A stretch of 11,595 bases of DNA, taken from the NCBI GenBank assembly GCA_050260415.1, contig JBLNCE010000108.1, forward strand, positions 1-11,595. Direction: 5' to 3'. The translations under genes were made by a program, and so were the position numbers. The notes below the pieces were generated by a model. The model was not told where the DNA came from and did not search any database. It saw only the letters and a list, made by a program, of their open reading frames with translations. The stretch is from JBLNCE01 sp050260415 (GTDB taxonomy: Bacteria; Bacillota; UBA4882; JAAYXC01). Positions within the stretch are counted from its first letter, which is position 1. Each line of letters opens with the position of its first letter. Positions 1 through 6,268 of the stretch are shown in pieces.

Positions 1-800
1 GGGTTGCCGTGGGCATCCTTGCCGAGGTCCTCCTCGGTCAGGGCCTTGACCACCGGATCTTTTTCCCGGATCGCCTGCAGAACGGGATCCGATGGCAGGA
101 GCCGGGCACCCTCGGCCGCCACGATATTGGCGTAACCTTTGCGCTTGTTGATCTCGGCGATGCGCGCGCAGACCCGCCCAAGATCGAGCGGCTTCTCCGG
201 GATCAGGATCACGTCGGCGCCGCCGCCAAGGCCGATCTCCAAGGCGAGCCACCCCGCCTCGCGGCCCATGATCTCCACAATGGAAATGCGCCGGTGGGTC
301 TTGGCCGACTCGACCGTGCTGCGCACGGCCTGGGCGCCGAAGGCCACGGCGGACTTGAAGCCGAGCATGGTGTCGGTACCCGAGACGTCGTTGTCGATAC
401 TTTTCGGTGCGGCGATGGCCGGGATGCCCATGGCCGACAGATGCATGGTGGACTTGATGGTATCGTTGCCGCCCGTGGCCAGGATGGCGTCGATGCCGGC
501 CTTCTTCAGGTTGGCCAAGAGCTTGTCGGGCAGACCGGCCGCTTTGTTCGCCTCGCTCCAGGGGAACAACCGCGAGGATTCAAGGATGGTGCTGGGTTCC
601 TTCTCCAGCCCGACCGCGTCCGCGGCCGTGAGCGGCAGGAGAAAATCCTCGATCCGGTCGGCGCAGGCTCCTTCAAAGGCCCGCTTGATGCCCACGAACT
701 CCAGGCCGTAACCCTCGCTGCCGCGTTTGATGCAGGCGGCCAGGAAAGCGTTGATCCCGGCGCAGTCGCCGCCGCCGGTCATAAAGCCGATGCGCTTCAC
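1..800 (-). CDS. pfp: Phosphofructokinase, pyrophosphate-type signature (3' end cut by window edge)
   Basis: Phosphorylates fructose 6-phosphate to fructose 1,6-bisphosphate in the cytoplasm. 266 residues are visible against roughly 320-400 for the family; the C-terminus lies beyond position 1. Seen: a phosphate-binding loop GGGDCAGIN (residues 9-17), GGNDT (110-114), PKSIDND (132-138) with the presumed catalytic Asp136, and MGREAGWLA (178-186). Asp113 and Lys133 occupy the places that are Asp104 and Lys124 in PPi-dependent enzymes and Gly in E. coli PfkA, so pyrophosphate (reversible) rather than ATP use is inferred. Asn112 replaces the usual Asp/Glu, and Ala replaces Pro in the first loop; both are odd. 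The start is GTG at 800, chosen because GGAGGGG lies about 6 nt upstream and the reading begins with the typical MKRIGxMTGGGD-like N-terminus. It is last in the tktN-tktC-pfp order, 213 nt after tktC. An ATP-dependent or mixed-substrate enzyme is the alternative. Confidence 0.9.
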   Translation of the reverse strand, partial: MKRIGFMTGGGDCAGINAFLAACIKRGSEGYGLEFVGIKRAFEGACADRIEDFLLPLTAADAVGLEKEPSTILESSRLFPWSEANKAAGLPDKLLANLKKAGIDAILATGGNDTIKSTMHLSAMGIPAIAAPKSIDNDVSGTDTMLGFKSAVAFGAQAVRSTVESAKTHRRISIVEIMGREAGWLALEIGLGGGADVILIPEKPLDLGRVCARIAEINKRKGYANIVAAEGARLLPSDPVLQAIREKDPVVKALTEEDLGKDAHGN

Positions 801-842
801 ACAAACCCCTCCGATTCAAGGCAATGTACCAAATGCGATGCA

Positions 843-863
843 AAGTACGAAGTACGAAGTACT
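843..863. repeat. Three-unit heptamer array (AAGTACG-like)
   Basis: Units are AAGTACG, AAGTACG and AAGTACT, perfectly in phase at 843-849, 850-856 and 857-863. The array lies in the tktC-pfp intergenic region, about 43 nt upstream of the pfp start. Its reverse complement is nearly identical to the five-unit array at 974-1008, so the two form an imperfect inverted pair around a GC-rich stretch of about 110 nt. In the minus-strand transcript they could pair as a long stem. Confidence 0.8.
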
Positions 864-973
864 AAACGCGCCGGGTGAGGTCCGCATCAGGATCGGGCTT
901 TTCCCTCCGCTTCCAACAGCAAGCCCGATATCGGCGGTTTCCATGCCGATAAGGCTCCCCAAAGGTCCTGTTT

Positions 974-1008
974 CGTACTTAGTCCTTAGTCCTTAGTACT
1001 TAGTACTT
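974..1008. repeat. Five-unit heptamer array directly after the tktC stop
   Basis: Plus-strand units are CGTACTT, AGTCCTT, AGTCCTT, AGTACTT and AGTACTT, an exact period of 7 over 35 nt. On the transcribed (minus) strand they read AAGTACT/AAGGACT and begin 5 nt after the tktC stop codon. The array sits between genes and encodes nothing visible. Confidence 0.85.
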
Positions 1009-1013
1009 AAAAC

Positions 1014-1955
1014 CTACTTCTTCCTCGCCAAAACCTTCTCCACGGCTTTCACGATATCCTCGACCGTCAGCCCGTATTCGCGCATGAGCGCCGCCGGCGA
1101 TCCGGACTGGCCGAAGCGATCCTGCAGGCCGAGGCATTCCATGGGCACCGGGTGGTGTTTGACCACCACTTCCGCCACGGCGCTGCCGAGGCCGCCGATC
1201 ACCGTATGCTCCTCCGCCGTGACGATGGCCCCGGTCTCCTTGGCGGCCGCCGTAATCTCCGCCTCGTCGATCGGCTTGAGCGTCGAAATATTGATTACGC
1301 GCACCTGTTTGCCGGCCGCCGCCAATTGTTCGGCGGCCTGCAGGGCGATGGGGGTCATGACGCCGTTGGCGATGATGGCGACATCCCGGCCTTCGCGCAG
1401 ACGGTCCGCCTTGCCGATGATGAATTTGCGGTCGGGCGGGAAGATCACGGGCATCGGCTCGCGGCCGAATCTCAAGTAGACGGGGCCCTCATACTCCGCG
1501 GCCGCGTATACCGCCGCTTCGGCATCGGCCGCGTCGGCGGGCGCGATGACCGTCATGCCCGGGATCGAGCGCATGAGCGCCAGATCCTCGATGGCCTGGT
1601 GCGAGCCGCCATCCTCGCCCACCGTGATGCCGGCGTGCGTGGCGGCGATCTTCACGTTCAGATGCGGGTAGCCGATGGAGTTGCGGATCTGTTCAAAGCA
1701 GCGACCGGAAGCAAAGACGGCGAAACTGCTGAAGAACGGGATCTTGCCGCAGGTGGCGAGACCGGCGGCCGTGGCCGCCATGTCCGCCTCGGCGATGCCC
1801 ATCTGGATGAACCGCCCGGGGAATTCCTTGGCGAAGCCGGCCGTCTTGGTGGATTTGGAGAGGTCGGCGTCGAGCACGACCACATTGGGATTTCTCTTGC
1901 CCAGCTCGACCAGGGCTTTGCCGTAGGCGTCCCTGGTGGCGACCTTGTCTGCCAT
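1014..1955 (-). CDS. tkt: Transketolase, C-terminal subunit (split enzyme)
   Basis: Second half of a two-gene transketolase, which moves two-carbon ketol units between sugar phosphates in the non-oxidative pentose phosphate pathway, using thiamine diphosphate. The 313 residues match the pyrimidine-binding domain (about 5-170) followed by the transketolase C-terminal domain (about 188-305). Glu56 in the GIAE motif is the expected residue activating the cofactor aminopyrimidine; the SHQAIEDLALMRSIP stretch (118-132) is also typical. The ATG at 1955 is preceded by AGGGGG about 8 nt upstream. It lies 168 nt downstream of the N-terminal half on the same strand, as expected for partners of a heteromer. 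Related DXP synthases are larger single chains, so they are unlikely. Confidence 0.95.
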   Translation of the reverse strand: MADKVATRDAYGKALVELGKRNPNVVVLDADLSKSTKTAGFAKEFPGRFIQMGIAEADMAATAAGLATCGKIPFFSSFAVFASGRCFEQIRNSIGYPHLNVKIAATHAGITVGEDGGSHQAIEDLALMRSIPGMTVIAPADAADAEAAVYAAAEYEGPVYLRFGREPMPVIFPPDRKFIIGKADRLREGRDVAIIANGVMTPIALQAAEQLAAAGKQVRVINISTLKPIDEAEITAAAKETGAIVTAEEHTVIGGLGSAVAEVVVKHHPVPMECLGLQDRFGQSGSPAALMREYGLTVEDIVKAVEKVLARKK

Positions 1956-2037
1956 AATCTAGCCCCCTATGCCCCTCCGTTTTATGTGAAGGAGCCGTTT
2001 ATCGCATGATGAAATATGTGGTGTTTACGCATCCGGC

Positions 2038-2058
2038 GGGCGCATCGCCGCTGCGCCC
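2038..2058. other. Perfect stem-loop in the tktN-tktC spacer
   Basis: GGGCGCA at 2038-2044 pairs exactly with TGCGCCC at 2052-2058 around a 7-nt loop. On the minus strand it is preceded by GTAGG, giving a GTAGGGGCGCA...TGCGCCC pattern that looks like a dispersed intergenic palindrome. No T-run follows on the minus strand, so it is not a convincing intrinsic terminator. Confidence 0.5.
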
Positions 2059-2074
2059 CTACATATCGTTGTTT

Positions 2075-2116
2075 GCTCTTGCCTCATACCTCATGCCTCT
2101 TGCCTCTTGCCTCTTG
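2075..2116. repeat. Six-unit heptamer array directly after the tktN stop
   Basis: Plus-strand units are GCTCTTG, CCTCATA, CCTCATG, CCTCTTG, CCTCTTG and CCTCTTG, with exact period 7 over 42 nt. On the transcribed strand they read CAAGAGG-like and start 7 nt after the tktN stop codon. The unit sequence differs from the arrays near 843 and 974, but period, position and purine-rich sense strand are shared. Confidence 0.85.
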
Positions 2117-2123
2117 CCCGCTC

Positions 2124-2945
2124 TCAAAACCCCAATTCCGCCAGGGCTTTTTGCGCGTCTTCCTGCTTGGGCGCGGCTCCGTGCCAGCCGGCCTGGTTTT
2201 CCATGAAGGAGACGCCCTTGCCCTTTATCGTATGGGCGATAATCATCGTCGGCTTGTCCTTCGTGGCCTGAGCCTCGGTGATGGCCTGGTCGATCCCGTC
2301 AAGATCGTGCCCGTCGATCTCGATGACATGCCACCCGAAGGCCTTGAACCTGCCGGCCGGGTCGGTATTCGACTTGACGTCCTCGATCTTGCCGTCGATC
2401 TGCAGATGGTTATAGTCCAGGAAGGCGGTGAGGTTGTCCAGCTTGTAATGGACCGAGGTCATGGCGGCCTCCCAGACCTGGCCCTCCTCGATCTCGCCGT
2501 CGCCGAGCAGGACGTAGACACGGTAATCCTTCTGGTCGAGCTTGGCCGCGATCGCCATGCCGTTGGCCACCGAGAGCCCCTGTCCCAGGGAACCCGTGGA
2601 CATCTCCACGCCCGGGCATTTGCGCATATCGGGGTGCCCCTGCAGGATGCTGCCGAACTGACGTAAGGTCATGACCTGCTCCGCGGGGAAGAAGCCAGCC
2701 TCCGCCAGCGTGCCGTAGAGCACCGGCGCGGCGTGACCCTTGGAGAGGACGAACCGATCGCGGTCCGGGCGGTTCGGATTCTTCGGATCGATGCGCATGC
2801 GTTTGAAATACAGGACGGAGAGGATATCCGCCGCGGACAGGGATCCGCCCGGATGCCCCGACCCGGCGCTGGCCAGCATGCGGATGATATGACCGCGGAT
2901 ATGCCGTGCCCGCTCCGCCAGGGCGCTACGTTCTTCGTTGGTCAT
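2124..2945 (-). CDS. tkt: Transketolase, N-terminal subunit (split enzyme)
   Basis: First half of the split transketolase, carrying the diphosphate-binding domain of the thiamine diphosphate site. With the start used here it is 273 residues. Seen: GHPGGSLSAADIL (30-42), KGHAAP (69-74), and the cofactor motif GDGEIEEGQVWEA (148-160) leading to DYNHLQIDG (177-185), which together bind Mg2+ and thiamine diphosphate. The ATG at 2945 was chosen because AAGGAG lies about 8 nt upstream and the protein then begins MTNEERSALAERA, normal for the family; an in-frame extension to 3032 adds a proline-rich tail with no family likeness. A GTG three codons upstream is possible. Its C-terminal partner follows after 168 nt. 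Confidence 0.95.
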   Translation of the reverse strand: MTNEERSALAERARHIRGHIIRMLASAGSGHPGGSLSAADILSVLYFKRMRIDPKNPNRPDRDRFVLSKGHAAPVLYGTLAEAGFFPAEQVMTLRQFGSILQGHPDMRKCPGVEMSTGSLGQGLSVANGMAIAAKLDQKDYRVYVLLGDGEIEEGQVWEAAMTSVHYKLDNLTAFLDYNHLQIDGKIEDVKSNTDPAGRFKAFGWHVIEIDGHDLDGIDQAITEAQATKDKPTMIIAHTIKGKGVSFMENQAGWHGAAPKQEDAQKALAELGF

Positions 2946-3159
2946 GCATTTCACTCCTTGTTTGGGTTGATCGGCTCCACCGCCGGGGAAAGGCCGGGGC
3001 GGGGGAGGTAGGGAAAGGCTTGTGGCGAACAAAACCTCGCGACCCCAATTACCGCCGATCTAGCTGTTTGTTCTACACACCGGGGGAGAATCCTGCCGGG
3101 AGAGCCGTAAATCCCCATTAACCCGGATTTCGAAAAATGACCATCCCGATTGTATTAGG
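2946..3159 (-). other. Untranslated leader upstream of tktN
   Basis: Together with the hairpin at 3160-3225, this forms a 364-nt gap between the URO-D gene and tktN. No credible coding region is seen. On the minus strand it holds a pyrimidine-rich run (about 3020-2985) and then the tktN Shine-Dalgarno. GAGAATCC (plus strand) at 3086-3093 repeats the copy at 3216-3223 within the riboswitch-like segment. No strong sigma70 promoter was recognised. Confidence 0.4.
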
Positions 3160-3207
3160 AAAAATCAATAAGGACAGAGGAAAGCCGTCCTGGTTTTCTC
3201 TGTCCTT
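3160..3207 (-). terminator. Intrinsic terminator-like hairpin (minus strand)
   Basis: Positions 3170-3183 pair with 3194-3207 over 14 bp with one G-U wobble, around a 10-nt loop. On the minus strand the stem is followed by ATTGATTTTT (T-run at 3164-3160). It could end the upstream URO-D transcript, or be the conditional terminator of the riboswitch-like leader it belongs to. The plus strand has no T-run after the stem. Confidence 0.6.
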
Positions 3208-3225
3208 GCCCCTGAGAGAATCCCC
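3160..3225 (-). promoter_or_regulatory. Glycine riboswitch-like 3' segment with terminator platform
   Basis: On the minus strand the segment reads CTCTCAGG (3218-3211), five nucleotides GGCAA, then GGACAGAG, followed by a hairpin whose other arm is CTCTGTCC. The known glycine aptamer 3' strand is CUCUCAGG, about 5 nt, then GGACAGAG, and in Bacillus gcvT leaders the same GGACAGAG is one arm of the terminator, so both sequence and spacing fit. The matching 5' GAGAG strand and the CCGAAGGGGCAA core were not found with confidence upstream (3226-3309); CCGAGGGCGAC near 3297 is only loosely similar. This is either a diverged or a 5'-damaged element. The next gene downstream is tktN, about 215 nt away. 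Confidence 0.45.
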
Positions 3226-3309
3226 GGCGTTGGCGGCCGCAGCCATGGGTTACACCTTGAGTGGCCGCGCAGGTCCAGGACCATCAGTCGCCCTCGGGGG
3301 ATATGAAGC

Positions 3310-4449
3310 CTAAACCGGGTAGCGGCCGTGATCGAGCGCGGCTCGATAGAGTTTGTCCAGGCGCTCGGGCGTAATATCCGGCTGAATATTGTGCGTGGGC
3401 GCAAAGACATAACCCCCGCCGGGCGCCAAAATCTCAAGTGTCCGTTTGATTTCCGTCTCAATCGCATCCAGACTTGCATTTGGAAGGACCTGTTGCACAT
3501 CGATCCCGCCGCCCCAAAAACATAACTCCCGGCCGAACTCCTCCTTCAATCTGACGATATCCATCTTGGCCGCATTTCGTTGCAGGGGATTTAGGATATC
3601 CACCCCGACTTCAATTAGATCGGGGATGATATCGTAGATTGCCCCGCAAGAATGCATGAACACCTTGGCCTTGGTCTTGGCATGAATGAAATCATAGATG
3701 CGGCGGTGACATGGTTTTATGAAGCGGCGGTACATCTCCGGGGAGATGATGAGGCTGGTTTGCATGCCAAGATCATCGCCTTGACAGACCACCTGCACAT
3801 AATCCCCAACCGCGTCAAGATACTGATCCCATAAAGCGAGGCTGGTTTCGGTGATCTTATCCAGCAATGCCGTCGCAAAGTGGGGGTCAAGGTACAGATC
3901 GGTCAGGAATTGTTCATAGCCGCGGAGTTTGACGGCTAATTCGAACGGCCCGCGTTCGATGATGTCCGCGACGATGGCAAAATCCGTGTTTTCATAGAGA
4001 GCTTTCGCCTCTTCGCGTAAACCGTTCACCCGCTCTTTGTCGTATAGATCGGGCCAGGTCGACAAATTGGCCAAGTCAGAGGCCGTACAGTCAATCAATG
4101 GCGCGGCGACCGGACAATAGTCGTAGATGCCTTTCTTCCAAAGGATACCATACTCGTCATAGAAACTGCCATCAGGCAACTCCTTGGCCACGAACCCCCG
4201 TGGCGACTCCTTCATGGCGACGGTGCGAAAATCCGCCTGATAGTGCCCTAAGATCATCTCGTTCGGATAGACAATGCCCTGATGGAGATGGGAGACCCTC
4301 GGGTGAACGTCTTTTATTCCCAAGTACGCTTGGAGATTATCGTAAGCGGCAAAAGTTATGCTGGTAACAGTGGTTGATGCCAGATCAATCGGAACTCTGT
4401 CCGGTTCTTGATGATTAAGTGCCAGTAATACTCTTTCTCGAGAATTCAT
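3310..4449 (-). CDS. MtaA/URO-D family protein (uroporphyrinogen decarboxylase fold, probable corrinoid methyltransferase-like)
   Basis: A 379-residue TIM-barrel protein of the uroporphyrinogen decarboxylase superfamily. N-terminal MNSRERVLLALNHQEPDRVPID is the typical opening of the MtaA/CmuA-like branch rather than of heme-pathway HemE. Seen: VVCQGDDLGMQTSLIISPEMYRRFIKP (220-246) and MHSCGAIYDIIPDLIEVGVDILNPLQ (265-290), with His266 and Cys268 as likely zinc ligands. The third zinc ligand, a Cys late in MtaA, is not obvious; APTHNIQPD (349-357) sits there and His353 may serve. Members move methyl groups between corrinoid proteins, thiols and methoxylated or methylated compounds, but many are uncharacterised; no corrinoid protein gene is nearby. 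The ATG at 4449 has GGACGGAG about 9 nt upstream. It ends the catabolic gene run, 105 nt after the dehydrogenase. Confidence 0.88.
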   Translation of the reverse strand: MNSRERVLLALNHQEPDRVPIDLASTTVTSITFAAYDNLQAYLGIKDVHPRVSHLHQGIVYPNEMILGHYQADFRTVAMKESPRGFVAKELPDGSFYDEYGILWKKGIYDYCPVAAPLIDCTASDLANLSTWPDLYDKERVNGLREEAKALYENTDFAIVADIIERGPFELAVKLRGYEQFLTDLYLDPHFATALLDKITETSLALWDQYLDAVGDYVQVVCQGDDLGMQTSLIISPEMYRRFIKPCHRRIYDFIHAKTKAKVFMHSCGAIYDIIPDLIEVGVDILNPLQRNAAKMDIVRLKEEFGRELCFWGGGIDVQQVLPNASLDAIETEIKRTLEILAPGGGYVFAPTHNIQPDITPERLDKLYRAALDHGRYPV

Positions 4450-4499
4450 TTTTTGCGTCTCCGTCCTTCTGAGTTGGCATGGATGAGCGGGCGCGGCTT

Positions 4500-4531
4500 C
4501 CGGGCATGCTCCGTCTCCCCTGCGTGCCCGG
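4500..4531. other. Stem-loop between URO-D and dehydrogenase genes
   Basis: CCGGGCA (4500-4506) and TGCCCGG (4525-4531) are exact complements around an 18-nt loop in the 105-nt spacer. No T-run follows on either strand, so an mRNA-processing or stability role is as likely as termination. Confidence 0.35.
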
Positions 4532-4554
4532 GGTAACGGAGGAGCGGAGGCGCT

Positions 4555-5535
4555 TTACCTGATCATCAAGATTTCATGATTGACCAGATTCGCCGGCCTC
4601 CTCCCCTCGAGTCCGGCCAGGAGATTGTCCACGGCCATGACCGCCATCTTGCTCCGCGTTTCCAAGGTGGCGCTGGCGATATGGGGCGCCAGCACGGCCC
4701 GTTCGCATGCGGCCAGGCCTGGGGCCAGGGCGGGTTCGTCCTCGTAGACATCGAGTCCCGCGCCCGCGATCCAGCCCTCTTGCAGGGCTTTGACCAGTGC
4801 CCGCTCATCGACGACCGGACCGCGCGACGTATTTATAAGGACCGCCGTATTTTTCATCGCGCGCAGGGCGGCTTCGTCGATCAGATGCCTGGTCTCCGGG
4901 AGAAGGGGGACATGAATGGAGACAAAATCAGACTTGGCCAGAAGTTCGGGCAAGGGGAGGTAAGTCACGCCGAGCTCGGCTTCGGCCGCCGGGCTTCGCC
5001 GGGTGATGTCGAAATAGACGACATTCATCTCGAAGCCGCGGGCGGGCTTGACCATCGCTTCGCCGATGCGGCCAAGGCCGACGAGGCCCAACGTCTTGCG
5101 GCGGATATCCATCCCGAGCAGCATGGTCGGACTCCAACCCGTGAAGCCCCCCGATCTGGTCAAACGATCGCCCTCGACAACCCGCCTTGCGGCGGCAAAC
5201 AGCAACGTCCATGCCATATCCGCCGTGGCCTCGGTCAGCACGCCGGGGGTGTTGGTGACCATGATGCGGCGCCGGGTGGCCTCCGTCACGTCGATGTTAT
5301 TAAAACCCACCGCGTAGTTGCTGATGACCTTGAGTTCCGGGCCGGCAGCCTCCATGACGGCCGCGTCGATGGTGTCGGTCAATAAGCAAAGTAGGCCGTC
5401 GGCACCTCTTACACCGTCTAGGAGTTCCTCTCTGGTAAGGACCCGGTCCTCTTCGTTGACCGCCAATACGTAGTCCGCCTTGAGCGCGTCGAGCGCCGTC
5501 CCCGGCAGCCTGCGGGTGACAAAGATGCGCGGCAT
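4555..5535 (-). CDS. D-2-hydroxyacid dehydrogenase, glyoxylate/hydroxypyruvate reductase type
   Basis: NAD(P)H-dependent reduction of a 2-keto acid (glyoxylate or hydroxypyruvate) to the D-2-hydroxy acid, or the reverse. The 326-residue length is standard. Seen: substrate loop NYAVGFNNID (73-82), Rossmann motif GLGRIG (153-158), Asp176 at the end of the second strand, and the catalytic set Arg238 (NTSRG), Glu267 (DVYEDEP) and His285 (APHIASAT). Asp176 suggests NADH rather than NADPH. The spacing of Arg, Glu and His matches archaeal GyaR. The ATG at 5535 has GGAGG about 7 nt upstream. It lies 116 nt after the cupin isomerase and 105 nt before the URO-D gene. Phosphoglycerate dehydrogenase is a less likely reading, as no ACT domain is present. 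Confidence 0.92.
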   Translation of the reverse strand: MPRIFVTRRLPGTALDALKADYVLAVNEEDRVLTREELLDGVRGADGLLCLLTDTIDAAVMEAAGPELKVISNYAVGFNNIDVTEATRRRIMVTNTPGVLTEATADMAWTLLFAAARRVVEGDRLTRSGGFTGWSPTMLLGMDIRRKTLGLVGLGRIGEAMVKPARGFEMNVVYFDITRRSPAAEAELGVTYLPLPELLAKSDFVSIHVPLLPETRHLIDEAALRAMKNTAVLINTSRGPVVDERALVKALQEGWIAGAGLDVYEDEPALAPGLAACERAVLAPHIASATLETRSKMAVMAVDNLLAGLEGRRPANLVNHEILMIR

Positions 5536-5570
5536 GTCGCTACCTCCAACCTCAAGTGCTGAGCGGCTCT

Positions 5571-5627
5571 TATCGGGGTCGGATCGGAATCGCCATCGGA
5601 ATCGAGCTCAAACCTTCGACCCCGATA
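5571..5627. repeat. Hexamer array plus inverted repeat after the lyxose isomerase stop
   Basis: A period-6 run TCGGAA, TCGCCA, TCGGAA, TCGAGC fills 5584-5607, preceded by TCGGGG and TCGGA. TATCGGGGTCG (5571-5581) is exactly complementary to CGACCCCGATA (5617-5627), so the array can sit in the loop of an 11-bp stem. A further GGGGCC/GGTATC-rich copy extends to 5640, 12 nt from the isomerase stop codon. It is intergenic and upstream of the dehydrogenase ribosome-binding site. Confidence 0.7.
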
Positions 5628-5651
5628 CCGGCCCCGATATCCTCCCAAGCA

Positions 5652-6194
5652 TCAATCGACGATCTTGGTCGTCCTCACGACCCCCGGGTCCGTGAACAAA
5701 TCCAGGATATCCCGCACGCAGGTGGAAAAGGAATACATGACCGCCCCGTCGCTTCCCGCCCGGAGCCAGTGCTTGACGCCCGGCGCCAATGTGATCTGGT
5801 CTCCCGGCCGGAGTACCGACTCGTGCCTGACGGTGTAATACGCCTCTTTACCTTGGGGAATGCGTCCCCGGTCAACCGTTTCCTCACCCGGGATATTCAA
5901 ATAAACCGTCCCGTCCACGACCCGGATCGTTTCTTCCTTGCCCGGGTCGTCCCCCACGGACGGGTGCCAGTGCTCGGGCAGGGTCTGTTCGGGAAAGAGG
6001 GCGATAACCTTGGCGCTCACCCTGTCCGTGGCAAAGAAGGTCAGGATCTGCGCGCCTTCCCTGGCCAAGTCGCTCAAGCCGAAATCAGCCACCTGGATGG
6101 CCTCTTCCTCGGCTGGCGTAATCCTGATGCCGGCGCGCTTGATCGACTGCGCCGCCCTCTCTTGTGCACGTGTGTATTCTTCTCTGGTTAACAT
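5652..6194 (-). CDS. D-lyxose ketol-isomerase family cupin (YdaE-like)
   Basis: Predicted cupin isomerase converting D-lyxose to D-xylulose and, in known members, D-mannose to D-fructose. The 180 residues closely resemble Bacillus YdaE along the whole chain: LFPEQTLPEHWHP (66-78), KEETIRV (86-92), YYTVRHES (119-126), LAPGVKHWLRAG (136-147) and ending in LFTDPG. Metal ligands are likely His75, His77, Glu88 and His142. The ATG at 6194 has GGAGG about 5 nt upstream; a long in-frame extension overlaps the upstream gene and has no family likeness. It starts 74 nt after the BKACE gene on the same strand. D-xylulose 5-phosphate, once formed by a kinase, would feed the transketolase encoded nearby; no kinase is seen here. 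Confidence 0.9.
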   Translation of the reverse strand: MLTREEYTRAQERAAQSIKRAGIRITPAEEEAIQVADFGLSDLAREGAQILTFFATDRVSAKVIALFPEQTLPEHWHPSVGDDPGKEETIRVVDGTVYLNIPGEETVDRGRIPQGKEAYYTVRHESVLRPGDQITLAPGVKHWLRAGSDGAVMYSFSTCVRDILDLFTDPGVVRTTKIVD

Positions 6195-6268
6195 GGTACC
6201 TCCTGATAACCGCCACATTCCGGCATAAGCCCGTTCCCCGCGCGGCGCGCGACCAGCGACGAGCGGCG

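Noticed and set aside
9..878. Long plus-strand open frames opposite the phosphofructokinase, transketolase and BKACE genes
   Set aside because: They mirror strong minus-strand genes with clear family motifs, show Gly/Arg/Asp-rich nonsense composition typical of GC-rich antisense frames, and lack family likeness.
843..1008. CRISPR array
   Set aside because: The units are 7 nt and contiguous, without spacers, and no cas genes are present.
3070..3120. Possible cobalamin-type or second glycine aptamer on either strand
   Set aside because: Only short matches such as GGGAGAG or GAGAATCC are present; the conserved cores of these riboswitches were not found.
3165..3500. Minus-strand reading of 111 residues across the riboswitch-like hairpin
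   Set aside because: It overlaps the URO-D gene 3' end in another frame and passes through the structured hairpin; no family likeness.
4500..4531. Intrinsic terminator between the dehydrogenase and URO-D genes
   Set aside because: The hairpin lacks a following T-run on the minus strand, so it is listed only as a stem-loop.
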